The translations under genes and the position numbers were made by a program. From positions 1 to 50,570 of the forward strand of contig JAPOVR010000012.1 in NCBI GenBank assembly GCA_026708005.1: a DNA stretch of 50,570 nucleotides. The letters run 5' to 3'. Shown here piece by piece: positions 43,377 to 50,570 of the stretch. The stretch is from Actinomycetes bacterium (lineage in GTDB: Bacteria; Actinomycetota; Thermoleophilia; Gaiellales; Gaiellaceae). The stretch's first letter is position 1; every line of letters starts with the position of its first letter. A model generated the notes under the pieces. The model was not told the origin of the DNA. It worked only from the letters and a program-made list of their open reading frames with translations, and did no database searches.

Positions 43377-43733
43377 GTGAGCCGAAGGCGCAAACACACT
43401 TACCGCGGGGGCGCCGGCCCGAAAAGCACCAAGCGGCGTCAAGACCAGAGCGACGCGGGCGAGCGGAGGCAGTCGTCCATGAGCACGCCGCGAACGGCAC
43501 TGCTGAGCGAAGCAGAGCTGGCGCGCGTTCCCGCCTGGGCCCGGCTCGTGCACTCGGTCCCGCAGGCGGCGCCGGTGACCGTGGTCCTCGTGCTCGCGAT
43601 CATCCTCTACTCCGCTGCGGGCGTGACCGTCGGGTCTATCGTCTCCGGCGCGCTGTTCATCGCAGTCGCGCTCGTCCTGTGGCGCGGCGAGGCGCATCTG
43701 AGGCGCGCACAGCGCGGTGACAACCGTCTCTAG
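43377..43733 (+). CDS. Small membrane protein with a basic N-terminus
   Basis: The 118-residue protein begins with a basic cytosolic-like segment (SRRRKHTYRGGAGPKSTKRRQ). Two closely spaced hydrophobic segments are at about 65-81 (AAPVTVVLVLAIILYSA) and 84-101 (VTVGSIVSGALFIAVALVLW), joined by a short turn, and a charged tail follows. This is a believable hairpin membrane protein, but I recognise no family. GTG start; ATG at 43479 (MSTPRTALLSEAELARVPAW) is a real alternative and would remove the basic part. It follows the acyl-CoA dehydrogenase by 55 nt. Confidence 0.65.
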   Translation: MSRRRKHTYRGGAGPKSTKRRQDQSDAGERRQSSMSTPRTALLSEAELARVPAWARLVHSVPQAAPVTVVLVLAIILYSAAGVTVGSIVSGALFIAVALVLWRGEAHLRRAQRGDNRL

Positions 43734-43762
43734 GCGCCACCCAGGTGCCTGGCAGGCGTTCG

Positions 43763-43970
43763 CTTGTCACAGGCTGTCGGCACTGAACCAGCCGGCGGCG
43801 CCTTCCTGCTTCCACAGCCACGCATTGCAAAGCGGACTTGCCACGGGCTGTTGGAGCTGAGCCAGCCAGCGGCTCTGCCGCATGATCGCGCGGCCAGCGC
43901 AGGCACCAGCGACGTGCGCTGCTTCACAGACGCAGCGGTACTGCTGCCCGATCGCGCAGTAAGCACAGGG
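43763..43970. repeat. Degenerate tandem array, about 66-74-bp period
   Basis: CTTGTCACAGGCTGTCGG (43763) recurs as CTTGCCACGGGCTGTTGG (43837), 74 bp on. GATCGCGC recurs at 43884 and 43950, a 66-bp step. Three loosely similar units. The spacer 43734-44134 has no gene. Confidence 0.6.
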
Positions 43971-44009
43971 TTCGGCGAAGCCGCCCGCTCGCCGAGACGG
44001 GCAGCCGCG

Positions 44010-44108
44010 CCCGCCCACCATCCGGGGGAGGGTAGCCGAGAAAAGCGCAAAACTTTCGCACGGTTTGTCACAGAAGCGTCATGAAGCTGTGCCTATTCTG
44101 CGCGGCCG
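44010..44108 (+). repeat. Dispersed element family 1, copy 6
   Basis: CCCGCCCACCATCCGGGGGA, GGGTAGCC (TAGCC ending 44037), 35 nt, GAAGCGTCATGAAGCTGTGC (from 44073), then CTATTCTGCGCGGCC. It lies in a convergent spacer, at the 3' ends of the membrane-protein gene and the SIS gene. Confidence 0.85.
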
Positions 44109-44134
44109 CTCCACCGGCCGCTCACCCGCAGTTA

Positions 44135-45292
44135 TCAGCGCAGCTTGGTCTCCGTCATGAACGAGACCTCCCGATAGCGCTGCTGCTCTCGGCGGATCAG
44201 ATCTGGGTTGACGCCCGCCTCGCGGACGAGTCCCACCGTCAGCAGCTGCAGCGTAAGCGCGGTCCCCGTCCGCGATGCGAGCGCGGCCGGCAGCTTCCCG
44301 TCGTCAGGAACGAGGATGACGCCCGCGCTTGCCACCTCGGCAGGCACTCGCTCTATTACATCCGCCGTTCCGATCAGGGCCGTCCGAACCGCGAGATGCC
44401 GCGCGGCGCGCAGCGCCAGCACCGCCCGGTCAGCCCGCCGCGCGCGCTCCCGCCGATCGGTGACAAGGACAATCAGGCTCGTCGTCTCATCGGCAGCGAC
44501 GAAGTGACCGTGCATGAGCGTCTCGAGACCGCGCATTGCAGCGGGAACACGGACGCCCTCCTCGATCTTGAGGACCAACTCGCGAGCCGCATGCATGTCC
44601 GCGCCGCTCCCGGCCGCGAGATGGACAGCCACGCCGTGGAGGTCGGCGGCCACGCGGCGCGCCTGGGTCCGCGCGGCGAGTGCAGCGTTCAGATGCGCCT
44701 CGATGTCGGCCGTGCTTAGCCCACTCCCCGTGAGCGCAGCACCGACAGCACCCGCTGTTAGCAGGGGTGCCAGGTAGCCCACCGTATGGCAGAACGAGGC
44801 GTCGACGAGCGGTGCAATCAGCGTGATGTCGGCCACGGCCGACACCGGCGTCTCGCCGGGAGCGCTGGTAATCAGCGCCGTTTGCAGACCTGCGGCCCTC
44901 GCCGCCTCAAGCGCCCAGACCGCCGCAACCGAGATTCCCCCATGGGATACCGCGATTACCAGACCGGCACCGGGTGGGTCGAGCGAAGCCTCGAACGACT
45001 CCCGTGCTGAGACGGTGCCAGGCCTGATACCCGTCTCACGTGCAGCCTCGTCGAGGATGTCGGCAACGCCGAAGGCGGCGTGCTCGGCTGTGCCGGAGCC
45101 GACGACCGTCACCGTGCCGCCGCCCTCGCACGCGGCGCGAACAGCCTCCGCGAGCTGCGCCGCCGGCTCCTTCAGCTCCTCGATGAGCCTGGCAAGTCCG
45201 GGCTCAGCCTCGATCATGTCCTCCATTACCCATGGCGGGCCGCTGCGCAGCTCCGGGAAGTACGGCAGGTACCAGTCGGGCAGAGTCGGCAT
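44135..45292 (-). CDS. Double-SIS-domain protein (GlmS C-terminal/AgaS-like)
   Basis: The 385-residue protein has two sugar isomerase (SIS) domains and no glutaminase domain. The first has TVTVVGSGTAEHAAFGVADILDEAARETG and GLVIAVSHGGISVAAVWALEAARAAG; the second has VAVHLAAGSGADMHAARELVLKIEEG and GLETLMHGHFVAADETTSLIVLV. Such proteins deglycate or deaminate phosphosugars, or isomerise aminosugars; activity cannot be fixed. It starts 68 nt from bioA, divergently, sharing an intergenic promoter region. Confidence 0.85.
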   Translation of the reverse strand: MPTLPDWYLPYFPELRSGPPWVMEDMIEAEPGLARLIEELKEPAAQLAEAVRAACEGGGTVTVVGSGTAEHAAFGVADILDEAARETGIRPGTVSARESFEASLDPPGAGLVIAVSHGGISVAAVWALEAARAAGLQTALITSAPGETPVSAVADITLIAPLVDASFCHTVGYLAPLLTAGAVGAALTGSGLSTADIEAHLNAALAARTQARRVAADLHGVAVHLAAGSGADMHAARELVLKIEEGVRVPAAMRGLETLMHGHFVAADETTSLIVLVTDRRERARRADRAVLALRAARHLAVRTALIGTADVIERVPAEVASAGVILVPDDGKLPAALASRTGTALTLQLLTVGLVREAGVNPDLIRREQQRYREVSFMTETKLR

Positions 45293-45360
45293 GGCGCAGT
45301 CATACCACCGAGGAGGGTGCAGATGCGCACCCGTGCCCGCCGCCCGCCTACGATCTCGCT

Positions 45361-46662
45361 GTGGACTGGATAGCGCGAGACGCCGCGGTCGTCTGGCACG
45401 GCTTCACGCAGATGTCGTGCTTCGGCGCGAACGAGCCTTTGATCGTCGAGCGCGCGGAGGGCCACGAGCTGATCGACACCGAGGGCCGCCGCTACCTCGA
45501 CGCGATCTCATCCGTCTGGGTCACGACCCTGGGGCACCGCGTCCGCGAGCTCGACGAGGCGATCGTTCGGCAGCTTGGCGCGGTCGCTCACTCGACGATG
45601 CTCGGGAACGGGAACACCATCGTGGTCGAGCTTGCTGAGGCGCTCGCTGAGGTCGTCCCCGTCGAGCGCCCGCACTTCATGTTCGCCTCGGATGGCGCGG
45701 CCGCGGTAGAGCAGGCGTTGAAGATCGCCTTCCAGTACTGGCTGAACCTTGGCGTGACCGGTCGGCAGGCGTTCCTCGCGGTCGGCGGCGCCTATCACGG
45801 CGACACGATTGGCGCGCTCTCGGTCGGTGACGAGAGTTTCGAGTCCGCGGCCTTCGACCCACTCCGGTTCGACGTGCTTCGCGCTCCGGGCTACGCCGAG
45901 CCCGGCTGGGCCACCGCCGCGGCCCAGCTCGTTGCCGAGCACGCTGAGGACCTCGCGGCGGTCGTGCTCGAGCCCTTGGTGCAGGGCGCAGCCGGCATGC
46001 AGATCGCGCGCCCCGATGACTACGGCATCCTCGATCAGGCATGCCGTAACCATGGCGTCCTGCTGGTCTGCGACGAGGTCGCGACGGGGTTCGGACGCAC
46101 CGGCACCCTGTTCGCCTCCGAGCGGTGCGGGCTCACACCAGACCTCCTGTGCATCGGCAAGGGTCTGACGGGCGGCTATCTCCCCATGTCGGCGACGGCC
46201 GCATCCAGCCGTGTATACGAGGCTTTCCTCGGCGAGGACCTCGGCCCGCGAACCTTCTACCACGGGCACAGCTACGCTGGGAACGCGCTCGCCGCCGCTG
46301 TCGCCCTCCGACACCTGCGGCTGCTTGAGGAGAGGGACGTGCTCGCGAACGTCCGCGCGCGCTCACGCGAGCTGCGGACGCTGCTCGAGCAGCGCATCAC
46401 ACCCCTGCCGGCGGTCGCGGAGATCCGCAGCGAAGGGCTCATGGCCGGTGTCGAGCTCCACACGGGCACGCCCGGAGAACGCCGCGGGCGCCTCGTCTGC
46501 GCGCATGCCGTCCGCAACGGTGTACTGCTGCGTCCGATAGGTGACGTCGTTATCCTCGTGCCGCCGCTCTCGATCACCTCAGCCGAGCTCATGCAGATCG
46601 TCGACGCCCTCTCCGAGGCCATCACCGCCGTCACGGCGCAGCAGGCGCCCGTCTCAGCATGA
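45361..46662 (+). CDS. bioA: Adenosylmethionine-8-amino-7-oxononanoate aminotransferase
   Basis: The 433-residue class III aminotransferase starts like BioA (ARDAAVVWHGFTQMS) and has SSVWVTTLGHR. PLP-binding elements are visible: the SDGAAAVEQALKIA loop, D248 in LVCDEVATGFGRTG and the Schiff-base lysine K277 in CIGKGLTGGYLP. It converts KAPA to DAPA in biotin synthesis using SAM. GTG 45361 is the start; the open frame extends upstream, but there it overlaps the SIS gene. No ribosome-binding site is clear. First gene of the bioABDF operon. Confidence 0.95.
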   Translation: MDWIARDAAVVWHGFTQMSCFGANEPLIVERAEGHELIDTEGRRYLDAISSVWVTTLGHRVRELDEAIVRQLGAVAHSTMLGNGNTIVVELAEALAEVVPVERPHFMFASDGAAAVEQALKIAFQYWLNLGVTGRQAFLAVGGAYHGDTIGALSVGDESFESAAFDPLRFDVLRAPGYAEPGWATAAAQLVAEHAEDLAAVVLEPLVQGAAGMQIARPDDYGILDQACRNHGVLLVCDEVATGFGRTGTLFASERCGLTPDLLCIGKGLTGGYLPMSATAASSRVYEAFLGEDLGPRTFYHGHSYAGNALAAAVALRHLRLLEERDVLANVRARSRELRTLLEQRITPLPAVAEIRSEGLMAGVELHTGTPGERRGRLVCAHAVRNGVLLRPIGDVVILVPPLSITSAELMQIVDALSEAITAVTAQQAPVSA

Positions 46663-47690
46663 GCGAGAGGCGGCCCTGGGCCGAGCTCGCGCAGCGAAGC
46701 CTCGCCGGCGAGCAGCTCTCCCATAGTGACGCGCTGAGCGTGCTCGAGGCGCCGGGCGGGCACCTTCTCGACCTGCTCGCGGCCGCCTATCGGGTGCGCC
46801 ACCACCACTTCGGCAACGTCGTGAAGCTGAATTTCCTCATCAACGCCAAGAGCGGCATCTGCCCCGAGGACTGCCACTACTGCTCGCAGTCGCGCATCTC
46901 GACAGCTGAGATCGACCGCTACCAGCTGCTCTCGACCGAGCAGATCCTCGAGCAAGTCGACCGGGCGATCGAGCTGCGCGCCAGCACCTGCTGCCTGGTA
47001 ACCAGCGCGCGAGGTCCTTCAAAGCGGGAGCTCGCGGGGATCTGCGAAGCCGTTGTGGCGGCAAAGAGCCGCCATCCAGCGCTGAAACTCTGCGCCTGCC
47101 TGGGCCTGCTTGACGACGAGGCGGCTCGCCGACTCAAGGCCGCTGGCGTCGACCGCTACAACCACAACCTGAACACCGCAGAGAGCCACTACGGGTCGAT
47201 CTGCTCAACACACACGTTCGCCGACCGCCTCCAGACGGTGAAGGCGGCGGCGCAAGCGGGAATCTCTCCGTGCTCCGGCGTCATCGTCGGTATGGGCGAA
47301 ACCCACGAGCAGCTCGCTGATGTTGCGTTCTCGCTGCGGGCGGTCGGCGCCGACTCGATCCCGATCAACTTCCTGATTCCGATCGAGGGAACACCGCTCG
47401 GCAAGCGTCCTACGCGCATCGATCCCACGTACGCGCTCAACGTGCTCTGCATGTTTCGGCTGATCTGCCCGGACCGAGAGATCAGGCTCTCGGCGGGCCG
47501 TGAGGTCCACCTCGGATCGCTTCAGCCGCTCGGCCTCTATCCAGCGAACGCGATCTTCGTCTCGGACTACCTGACTGAGCCGGGCCAGGCCCCCGAGGCC
47601 GATCTTCGCATGATCGCCGACTTGGGCTTCGAGGTCGAGGAGCTGGGCGCGCCCATCGGCTCGAGGCATCCCGTGGGGTCAACAAGCTAG
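46659..47690 (+). CDS. bioB: Biotin synthase
   Basis: The 343-residue radical SAM enzyme has the CxxxCxxC motif at C68, C72 and C75 (CPEDCHYC). Cysteines for the second cluster are in TCCLVTS and KLCACLG, and the arginine ligand is near LSAGREVHLG. YNHNLNTAESHYGSICSTHTFADRL and GVIVGMGET are classic BioB. It inserts sulfur into dethiobiotin. It overlaps bioA by four bases and precedes bioD by six. Confidence 0.97.
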   Translation: MSERRPWAELAQRSLAGEQLSHSDALSVLEAPGGHLLDLLAAAYRVRHHHFGNVVKLNFLINAKSGICPEDCHYCSQSRISTAEIDRYQLLSTEQILEQVDRAIELRASTCCLVTSARGPSKRELAGICEAVVAAKSRHPALKLCACLGLLDDEAARRLKAAGVDRYNHNLNTAESHYGSICSTHTFADRLQTVKAAAQAGISPCSGVIVGMGETHEQLADVAFSLRAVGADSIPINFLIPIEGTPLGKRPTRIDPTYALNVLCMFRLICPDREIRLSAGREVHLGSLQPLGLYPANAIFVSDYLTEPGQAPEADLRMIADLGFEVEELGAPIGSRHPVGSTS

Positions 47691-47696
47691 CGCGCC

Positions 47697-48416
47697 ATGC
47701 ACCCCGGCAGAGCCGCCCCGCGCGGCGTGTTCGTCACGGGAACTGACACCGAGGTCGGCAAGACCGTGATCACGGCGTCCCTGGCGCTCGCGCTCGCCGA
47801 TCGGGGAGTTGCCGCAGGCGTGATGAAGCCGGTGCAGACCGGCTCGCTCGCAACCGATCCGGCCGGTGAGGCCGCCATCTTGGCGCGGCTCTCCGAGGTG
47901 GGCCGGCCAAGCGAGGAGCTCACCGTCTACTCGTTGGCGGCCCCGGTGGCTCCGCTCGTCGCTGCGCAGGCCGAAGGAACGGCCATCCAGCTCCCGAGGA
48001 TCCTCGAACGGGTCGAGTCGTTGGCCGGCCACTACGACGTGCTGCTCGTCGAAGGCATCGGCGGTCTGCTCGTGCCCATCGGCGAGACGTGGACGGTCGC
48101 CGACCTCGCGCGAGCGATCGGTTTTCCCATCCTTGTGGTTGCGCGCGCAACGCTCGGGACGATCAACCACTCGCTCCTCACCGTGCGGGGCGCACGGCAC
48201 GCTGGCCTCGACGTTGTCGGGGTCGTGTTGAACAACCCGGCGGGAACGGTCGACGCCAGCGTTGCGACCAACGCCGCCACGATCGAACGGCTCGGCGAGG
48301 TCAAGGTCCTCGGCACCGTCGCGCATATCGACGGCGAGCTGAGCCCCGAACGCCTCAGGGAGCACGCGATTCCCGGTCTCGACCTGGCAGGCCTGTTCGA
48401 GAGGCTGGGCCTATGA
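47697..48416 (+). CDS. bioD: Dethiobiotin synthetase
   Basis: The 239-residue ATPase has the P-loop GTDTEVGKT at 15-23 and the catalytic VMKPVQTGS. The second magnesium motif is LLVEGIGGLLVPIG, and VARATLGTINHSLLTV matches BioD. It closes the ureido ring on DAPA with CO2 and ATP. An ATG start lies six bases after bioB; the stop overlaps the bioF start (ATGA). Confidence 0.96.
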   Translation: MHPGRAAPRGVFVTGTDTEVGKTVITASLALALADRGVAAGVMKPVQTGSLATDPAGEAAILARLSEVGRPSEELTVYSLAAPVAPLVAAQAEGTAIQLPRILERVESLAGHYDVLLVEGIGGLLVPIGETWTVADLARAIGFPILVVARATLGTINHSLLTVRGARHAGLDVVGVVLNNPAGTVDASVATNAATIERLGEVKVLGTVAHIDGELSPERLREHAIPGLDLAGLFERLGL

Positions 48417-49594
48417 GAGGCTGGGAGGCCTGGCTCGAACGTGAGCGACACAGACGAGCCGAGGCATCGCTCGAGCGTGCGCTGACGGTCTCCGCGCGTC
48501 CAACCGGGCCGCTCACGCAACGCGGTGGCCGCGATCTCATCAACCTCTCGTCGAACAACTACCTCGGGCTCGCACAGCATCCGAGCCTCATCGAGGCGGC
48601 GCGCGTGGGCGCCGCGCGCGGCGCCGGCGCTGGCGCATCTCGGCTGATCACCGGTCACGACGCGGTCTGCGAGCTAGCCGAGGCTCGGCTCGCCGAGCTC
48701 AAGGGCACAGAGAGAGCCCTTCTCTTCGGTAGCGGCTACCTCGCCAACGTGGGCACGTTGGCCGCGCTGCTCGACCGAGAGTGCACGGTTCTCAGCGACA
48801 GCTTGAACCACGCGAGCCTGATCGATGGCATCCGCCTGTCCGGCGCCCGGATCGTGCGCTACCGGCATGCTGACCTCGACCACCTCAGGTCGTCCCTGCA
48901 GGAGGTGTCTGCGCGCGGCAGCCGAGCGCTCGTTGTCACCGACACCGTGTTCAGCATGGACGGCGATGCCGCCCCGCTCGCCGAGATCGTCGAGCTGAAG
49001 GAGAGCTACGGTGCCGCGCTGCTCGTCGACGATGCCCACGGCGGCGGTGTCTTCGGGCCGAACGGCGAGGGGTACGCGCATGAGGTGGGCGTCGCAGACC
49101 GTGTCGATCTGACCGTCGGCACCTTCTCGAAAGCCTTCGGTGCCTACGGCGCGTACGTCGCCGCTTCGACCCAGTGGATCGAGCAGCTCGTCAACACCGC
49201 ACGGTCGCTGATCTACTCGACCGGTCTCCCGCCGCCCACGGTCAGCGCGATCTCGGCCTCGATCGACCTCGTGCGGGACGCCGATACCCGGCGCGCAGCG
49301 CTCACGGCGAAGGCAGAGCGGTTTCGGAAGCGCCTTGAGACGCTCGGTCTCGATATCGGAGGCTCGACGACGCAGATCGTGCCGATCGTGGTTGGCGAGA
49401 GCGACCACGCCCTCCAGTTCGCCCGCGCGCTGCGCGAGCACGGCATCCTCGCCGTGGGCATTCGCCCGCCGAGCGTTCCGCCCGACACGGCACGGGTGCG
49501 CTTCTCGCTGATGGCAACCCATACCGACGAGCAGCTCGACGAGGCACTGGGCGCAATCGAGGCCGTGTCTCGAGCGATGGGGCTCGTCAGCTAG
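48413..49594 (+). CDS. bioF: 8-amino-7-oxononanoate synthase
   Basis: The 393-residue alpha-oxoamine synthase has NLSSNNYLGLAQHP, LFGSGYLANVG, H199 in LVDDAHGGGVFG and the PLP lysine K240 in GTFSKAFGAYGAYVA. IYSTGLPPPTVSA and the C-terminal RPPSVPPDTARVRFSLMATHT are typical of BioF. It condenses pimeloyl thioester with alanine. The frame is open to 48089, but the ATG at 48413 overlapping bioD is the true start. Last gene of the operon; no pimeloyl-making gene (bioC/H/W) is near. Confidence 0.96.
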   Translation: MRGWEAWLERERHRRAEASLERALTVSARPTGPLTQRGGRDLINLSSNNYLGLAQHPSLIEAARVGAARGAGAGASRLITGHDAVCELAEARLAELKGTERALLFGSGYLANVGTLAALLDRECTVLSDSLNHASLIDGIRLSGARIVRYRHADLDHLRSSLQEVSARGSRALVVTDTVFSMDGDAAPLAEIVELKESYGAALLVDDAHGGGVFGPNGEGYAHEVGVADRVDLTVGTFSKAFGAYGAYVAASTQWIEQLVNTARSLIYSTGLPPPTVSAISASIDLVRDADTRRAALTAKAERFRKRLETLGLDIGGSTTQIVPIVVGESDHALQFARALREHGILAVGIRPPSVPPDTARVRFSLMATHTDEQLDEALGAIEAVSRAMGLVS

Positions 49595-49599
49595 CTGGA

Positions 49600-49613
49600 G
49601 GCCCAGCCGGGCC
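49600..49613 (+). terminator. Short GC hairpin after bioF
   Basis: GGCCC (49600-49604) pairs with GGGCC (49609-49613) over a 4-nt loop, six nt after the bioF stop. The stem is only 5 bp and there is no T-tract, so this is a weak terminator candidate. Confidence 0.3.
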
Positions 49614-49989
49614 GTCTCGGTCGGTGCGTCAACCGGCGCTGCGGCGGAAGACTCACGGTCGGCCGGGGCGTGCAGGTTGTCGTTGACGATTGGGGATCGA
49701 GCCGGCCGGCGAGCGCACGGCGACGCACTGTAGGAACGCTGCCGCTGGCCAGATGAGCTCAGCCGCTGCGAGGAGTGACCTGCCCCCGCACCGCCGCGCC
49801 TTGCCGCTGTGCCCCGAGCCGCTGTGGCTCCGTGGCGCGGCGTCCCCGTGCCGCCGCGGCGGGCCGTTGTGGTGCGCCGTGTCCCCGCATCGCGGCGGCG
49901 GGGCCCCGTCGCCGCTAGCCCCCCCCGGCGCTGCTGCGTCTGCGCTCCCGCGACGGGCCGCCGCTGCCGACTGCCCCAAGGGCAGCCCG
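49614..49989. other. Very GC-rich spacer after the biotin operon
   Basis: No gene is seen. GTCCCCG recurs at 49842 and 49881 within CCGCCGCGGCGG-type words, giving a loose 39-bp period. The whole spacer runs to 50264 and includes a dispersed element. Confidence 0.45.
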
Positions 49990-50090
49990 CCCCCCACCCA
50001 CCACCCGAGGGAGGGTAGCCCAGAAAGGCGCACAGCTTCCGCAAACAGTGTCACCGAAGCGTCATTCAACTGTGCCAAGTCTGCGAAGCC
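49990..50090 (+). repeat. Dispersed element family 1, copy 7
   Basis: CCCCCCACCCACCACCCGAG, GGAGGGTAGCC (ending 50020), 35 nt, GAAGCGTCA (50056-50064), then AACTGTGCCAAGTCTGCGAAG. CTCTGCGCGGCC and CTCTGCGCAGCC follow soon after. It lies in the convergent spacer between bioF and the edge gene. Confidence 0.85.
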
Positions 50091-50264
50091 CTGCCGGCAC
50101 TCTGCGCGGCCCACTCTGCGCAGCCGCTTTTGCCACAAGGCCGTGTGCGCACCCTCCACGCCACCGTTCGCTTCCGTCCGGACTCCCCGCGCCGCTCTGC
50201 GACGGTCATCAGCCTCCGAGAAGACCCGGACGGAACACCGTGCTGAGGATCGACAGCTAGCCCA

Positions 50265-50516
50265 TCATCGGTGTCTCGCCCAGCCTTCCTCGTAGGGCGA
50301 CATGATCTGGATGTTGGCGTTCAGGCGGTGGATCCGCCAGCCGGCCGGCTCGCGCCGGTACGTCTCGTCGTAGCGCCCCGCGATCCACGCAGCCTGGAGG
50401 CCGCTATCGGCAGCACTCGTGAAGGGCATCCAGAGGTACCAGGTGCCCCTCGCGCTCGTGAGGTCATCATCGACCTCGATCTCAGGGGCAATCAGGTAGT
50501 GCAGCGCCCACCTCAC
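50265..50516 (-). CDS. NTF2/SnoaL-like protein, C-terminal part
   Basis: The 83 residues read RWALHYLIAPEIEVDDDLTSARGTWYLWMPF, AAWIAGRYDETYRREPAGWRIHRLN and a final SPYEEGWA, the second half of a SnoaL-like NTF2-fold domain. The N-terminal half expected for the family (about 60-70 residues) is not found: the 54 nt between here and the window edge are open in frame but G/T-rich on the plus strand and not protein-like. The gene is therefore truncated by the edge, or the edge sequence is an artefact. Confidence 0.65.
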   Translation of the reverse strand: MRWALHYLIAPEIEVDDDLTSARGTWYLWMPFTSAADSGLQAAWIAGRYDETYRREPAGWRIHRLNANIQIMSPYEEGWARHR

Positions 50517-50570
50517 TTGACTTGCCCCTGGTGTTTGTGCGGGGGTTTGTGTTGGTGGGGTGGTGTGAGC

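Noticed and set aside
6901-44108. CRISPR array
   Set aside because: The periodic repeats have 60-74-bp degenerate units with no short identical repeats separated by unique spacers, and there are no cas genes.

Overview
This GC-rich window looks like chromosomal DNA of an actinobacterium from a deep lineage, most likely class Thermoleophilia (Gaiellales/Solirubrobacterales type). That is an inference from the gene set: CarD, DisA, DUF2469, a DUF4081-type GNAT protein, a very short GluRS, and a SigH-type sigma factor next to rlmB and a NYN nuclease. No transposase, phage gene, rRNA or CRISPR array was seen. There is one tRNA gene (Thr, anticodon TGT).

Backbone: on the minus strand, from right to left, lie tilS-hpt, folP-(unknown)-folK-DUF2469-coaX, greA, lysS, clpC, radA-disA, carD, ispD-PHP-ispF, then gltX, cysS-rlmB-NYN, sigH and tRNA-Thr. 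From memory this closely follows the Bacillus subtilis tilS-to-sigH region. Differences are the loss of ctsR/mcsA/mcsB, folB and cysE from the neighbourhood, a PHP gene between ispD and ispF, and an inverted dus.

Insertions and flanks: between ispF and gltX sits about 9.4 kb of accessory genes. These are a PLP enzyme/cysteine hydrolase/allantoinase-like operon, a conserved 70-residue protein, a GST, MutY, a frameshifted amidohydrolase and an M20 peptidase. An AlkA-like glycosylase lies between clpC and lysS. The left edge has a cupin and a 6PGDH-like oxidoreductase. The right third has a GNAT protein, a nucleoside phosphorylase, a diacylglycerol-kinase-like protein, a uronate-dehydrogenase-like SDR, a sirtuin, a thioesterase, an acyl-CoA dehydrogenase, a SIS-domain protein and a compact biotin operon bioA-bioB-bioD-bioF. 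A partial NTF2-like gene lies at the right edge.

The most unusual feature is in the spacers. Seven intergenic regions (11.3, 21.7, 26.7, 34.4, 39.3, 44.0 and 50.0 kb) carry a roughly 100-bp dispersed element. In five copies a TAGCC/TTGCC box and a GAAGCG box are exactly 35 nt apart. Short degenerate tandem arrays (units of about 60-74 bp) sit beside most copies. A second family (7.15 and 15.72 kb) has a hairpin with compensatory changes. Two genes (the 13.7 kb amidohydrolase and the 30.2 kb dus) are split by single frameshifts, so either decay or sequencing error must be considered.
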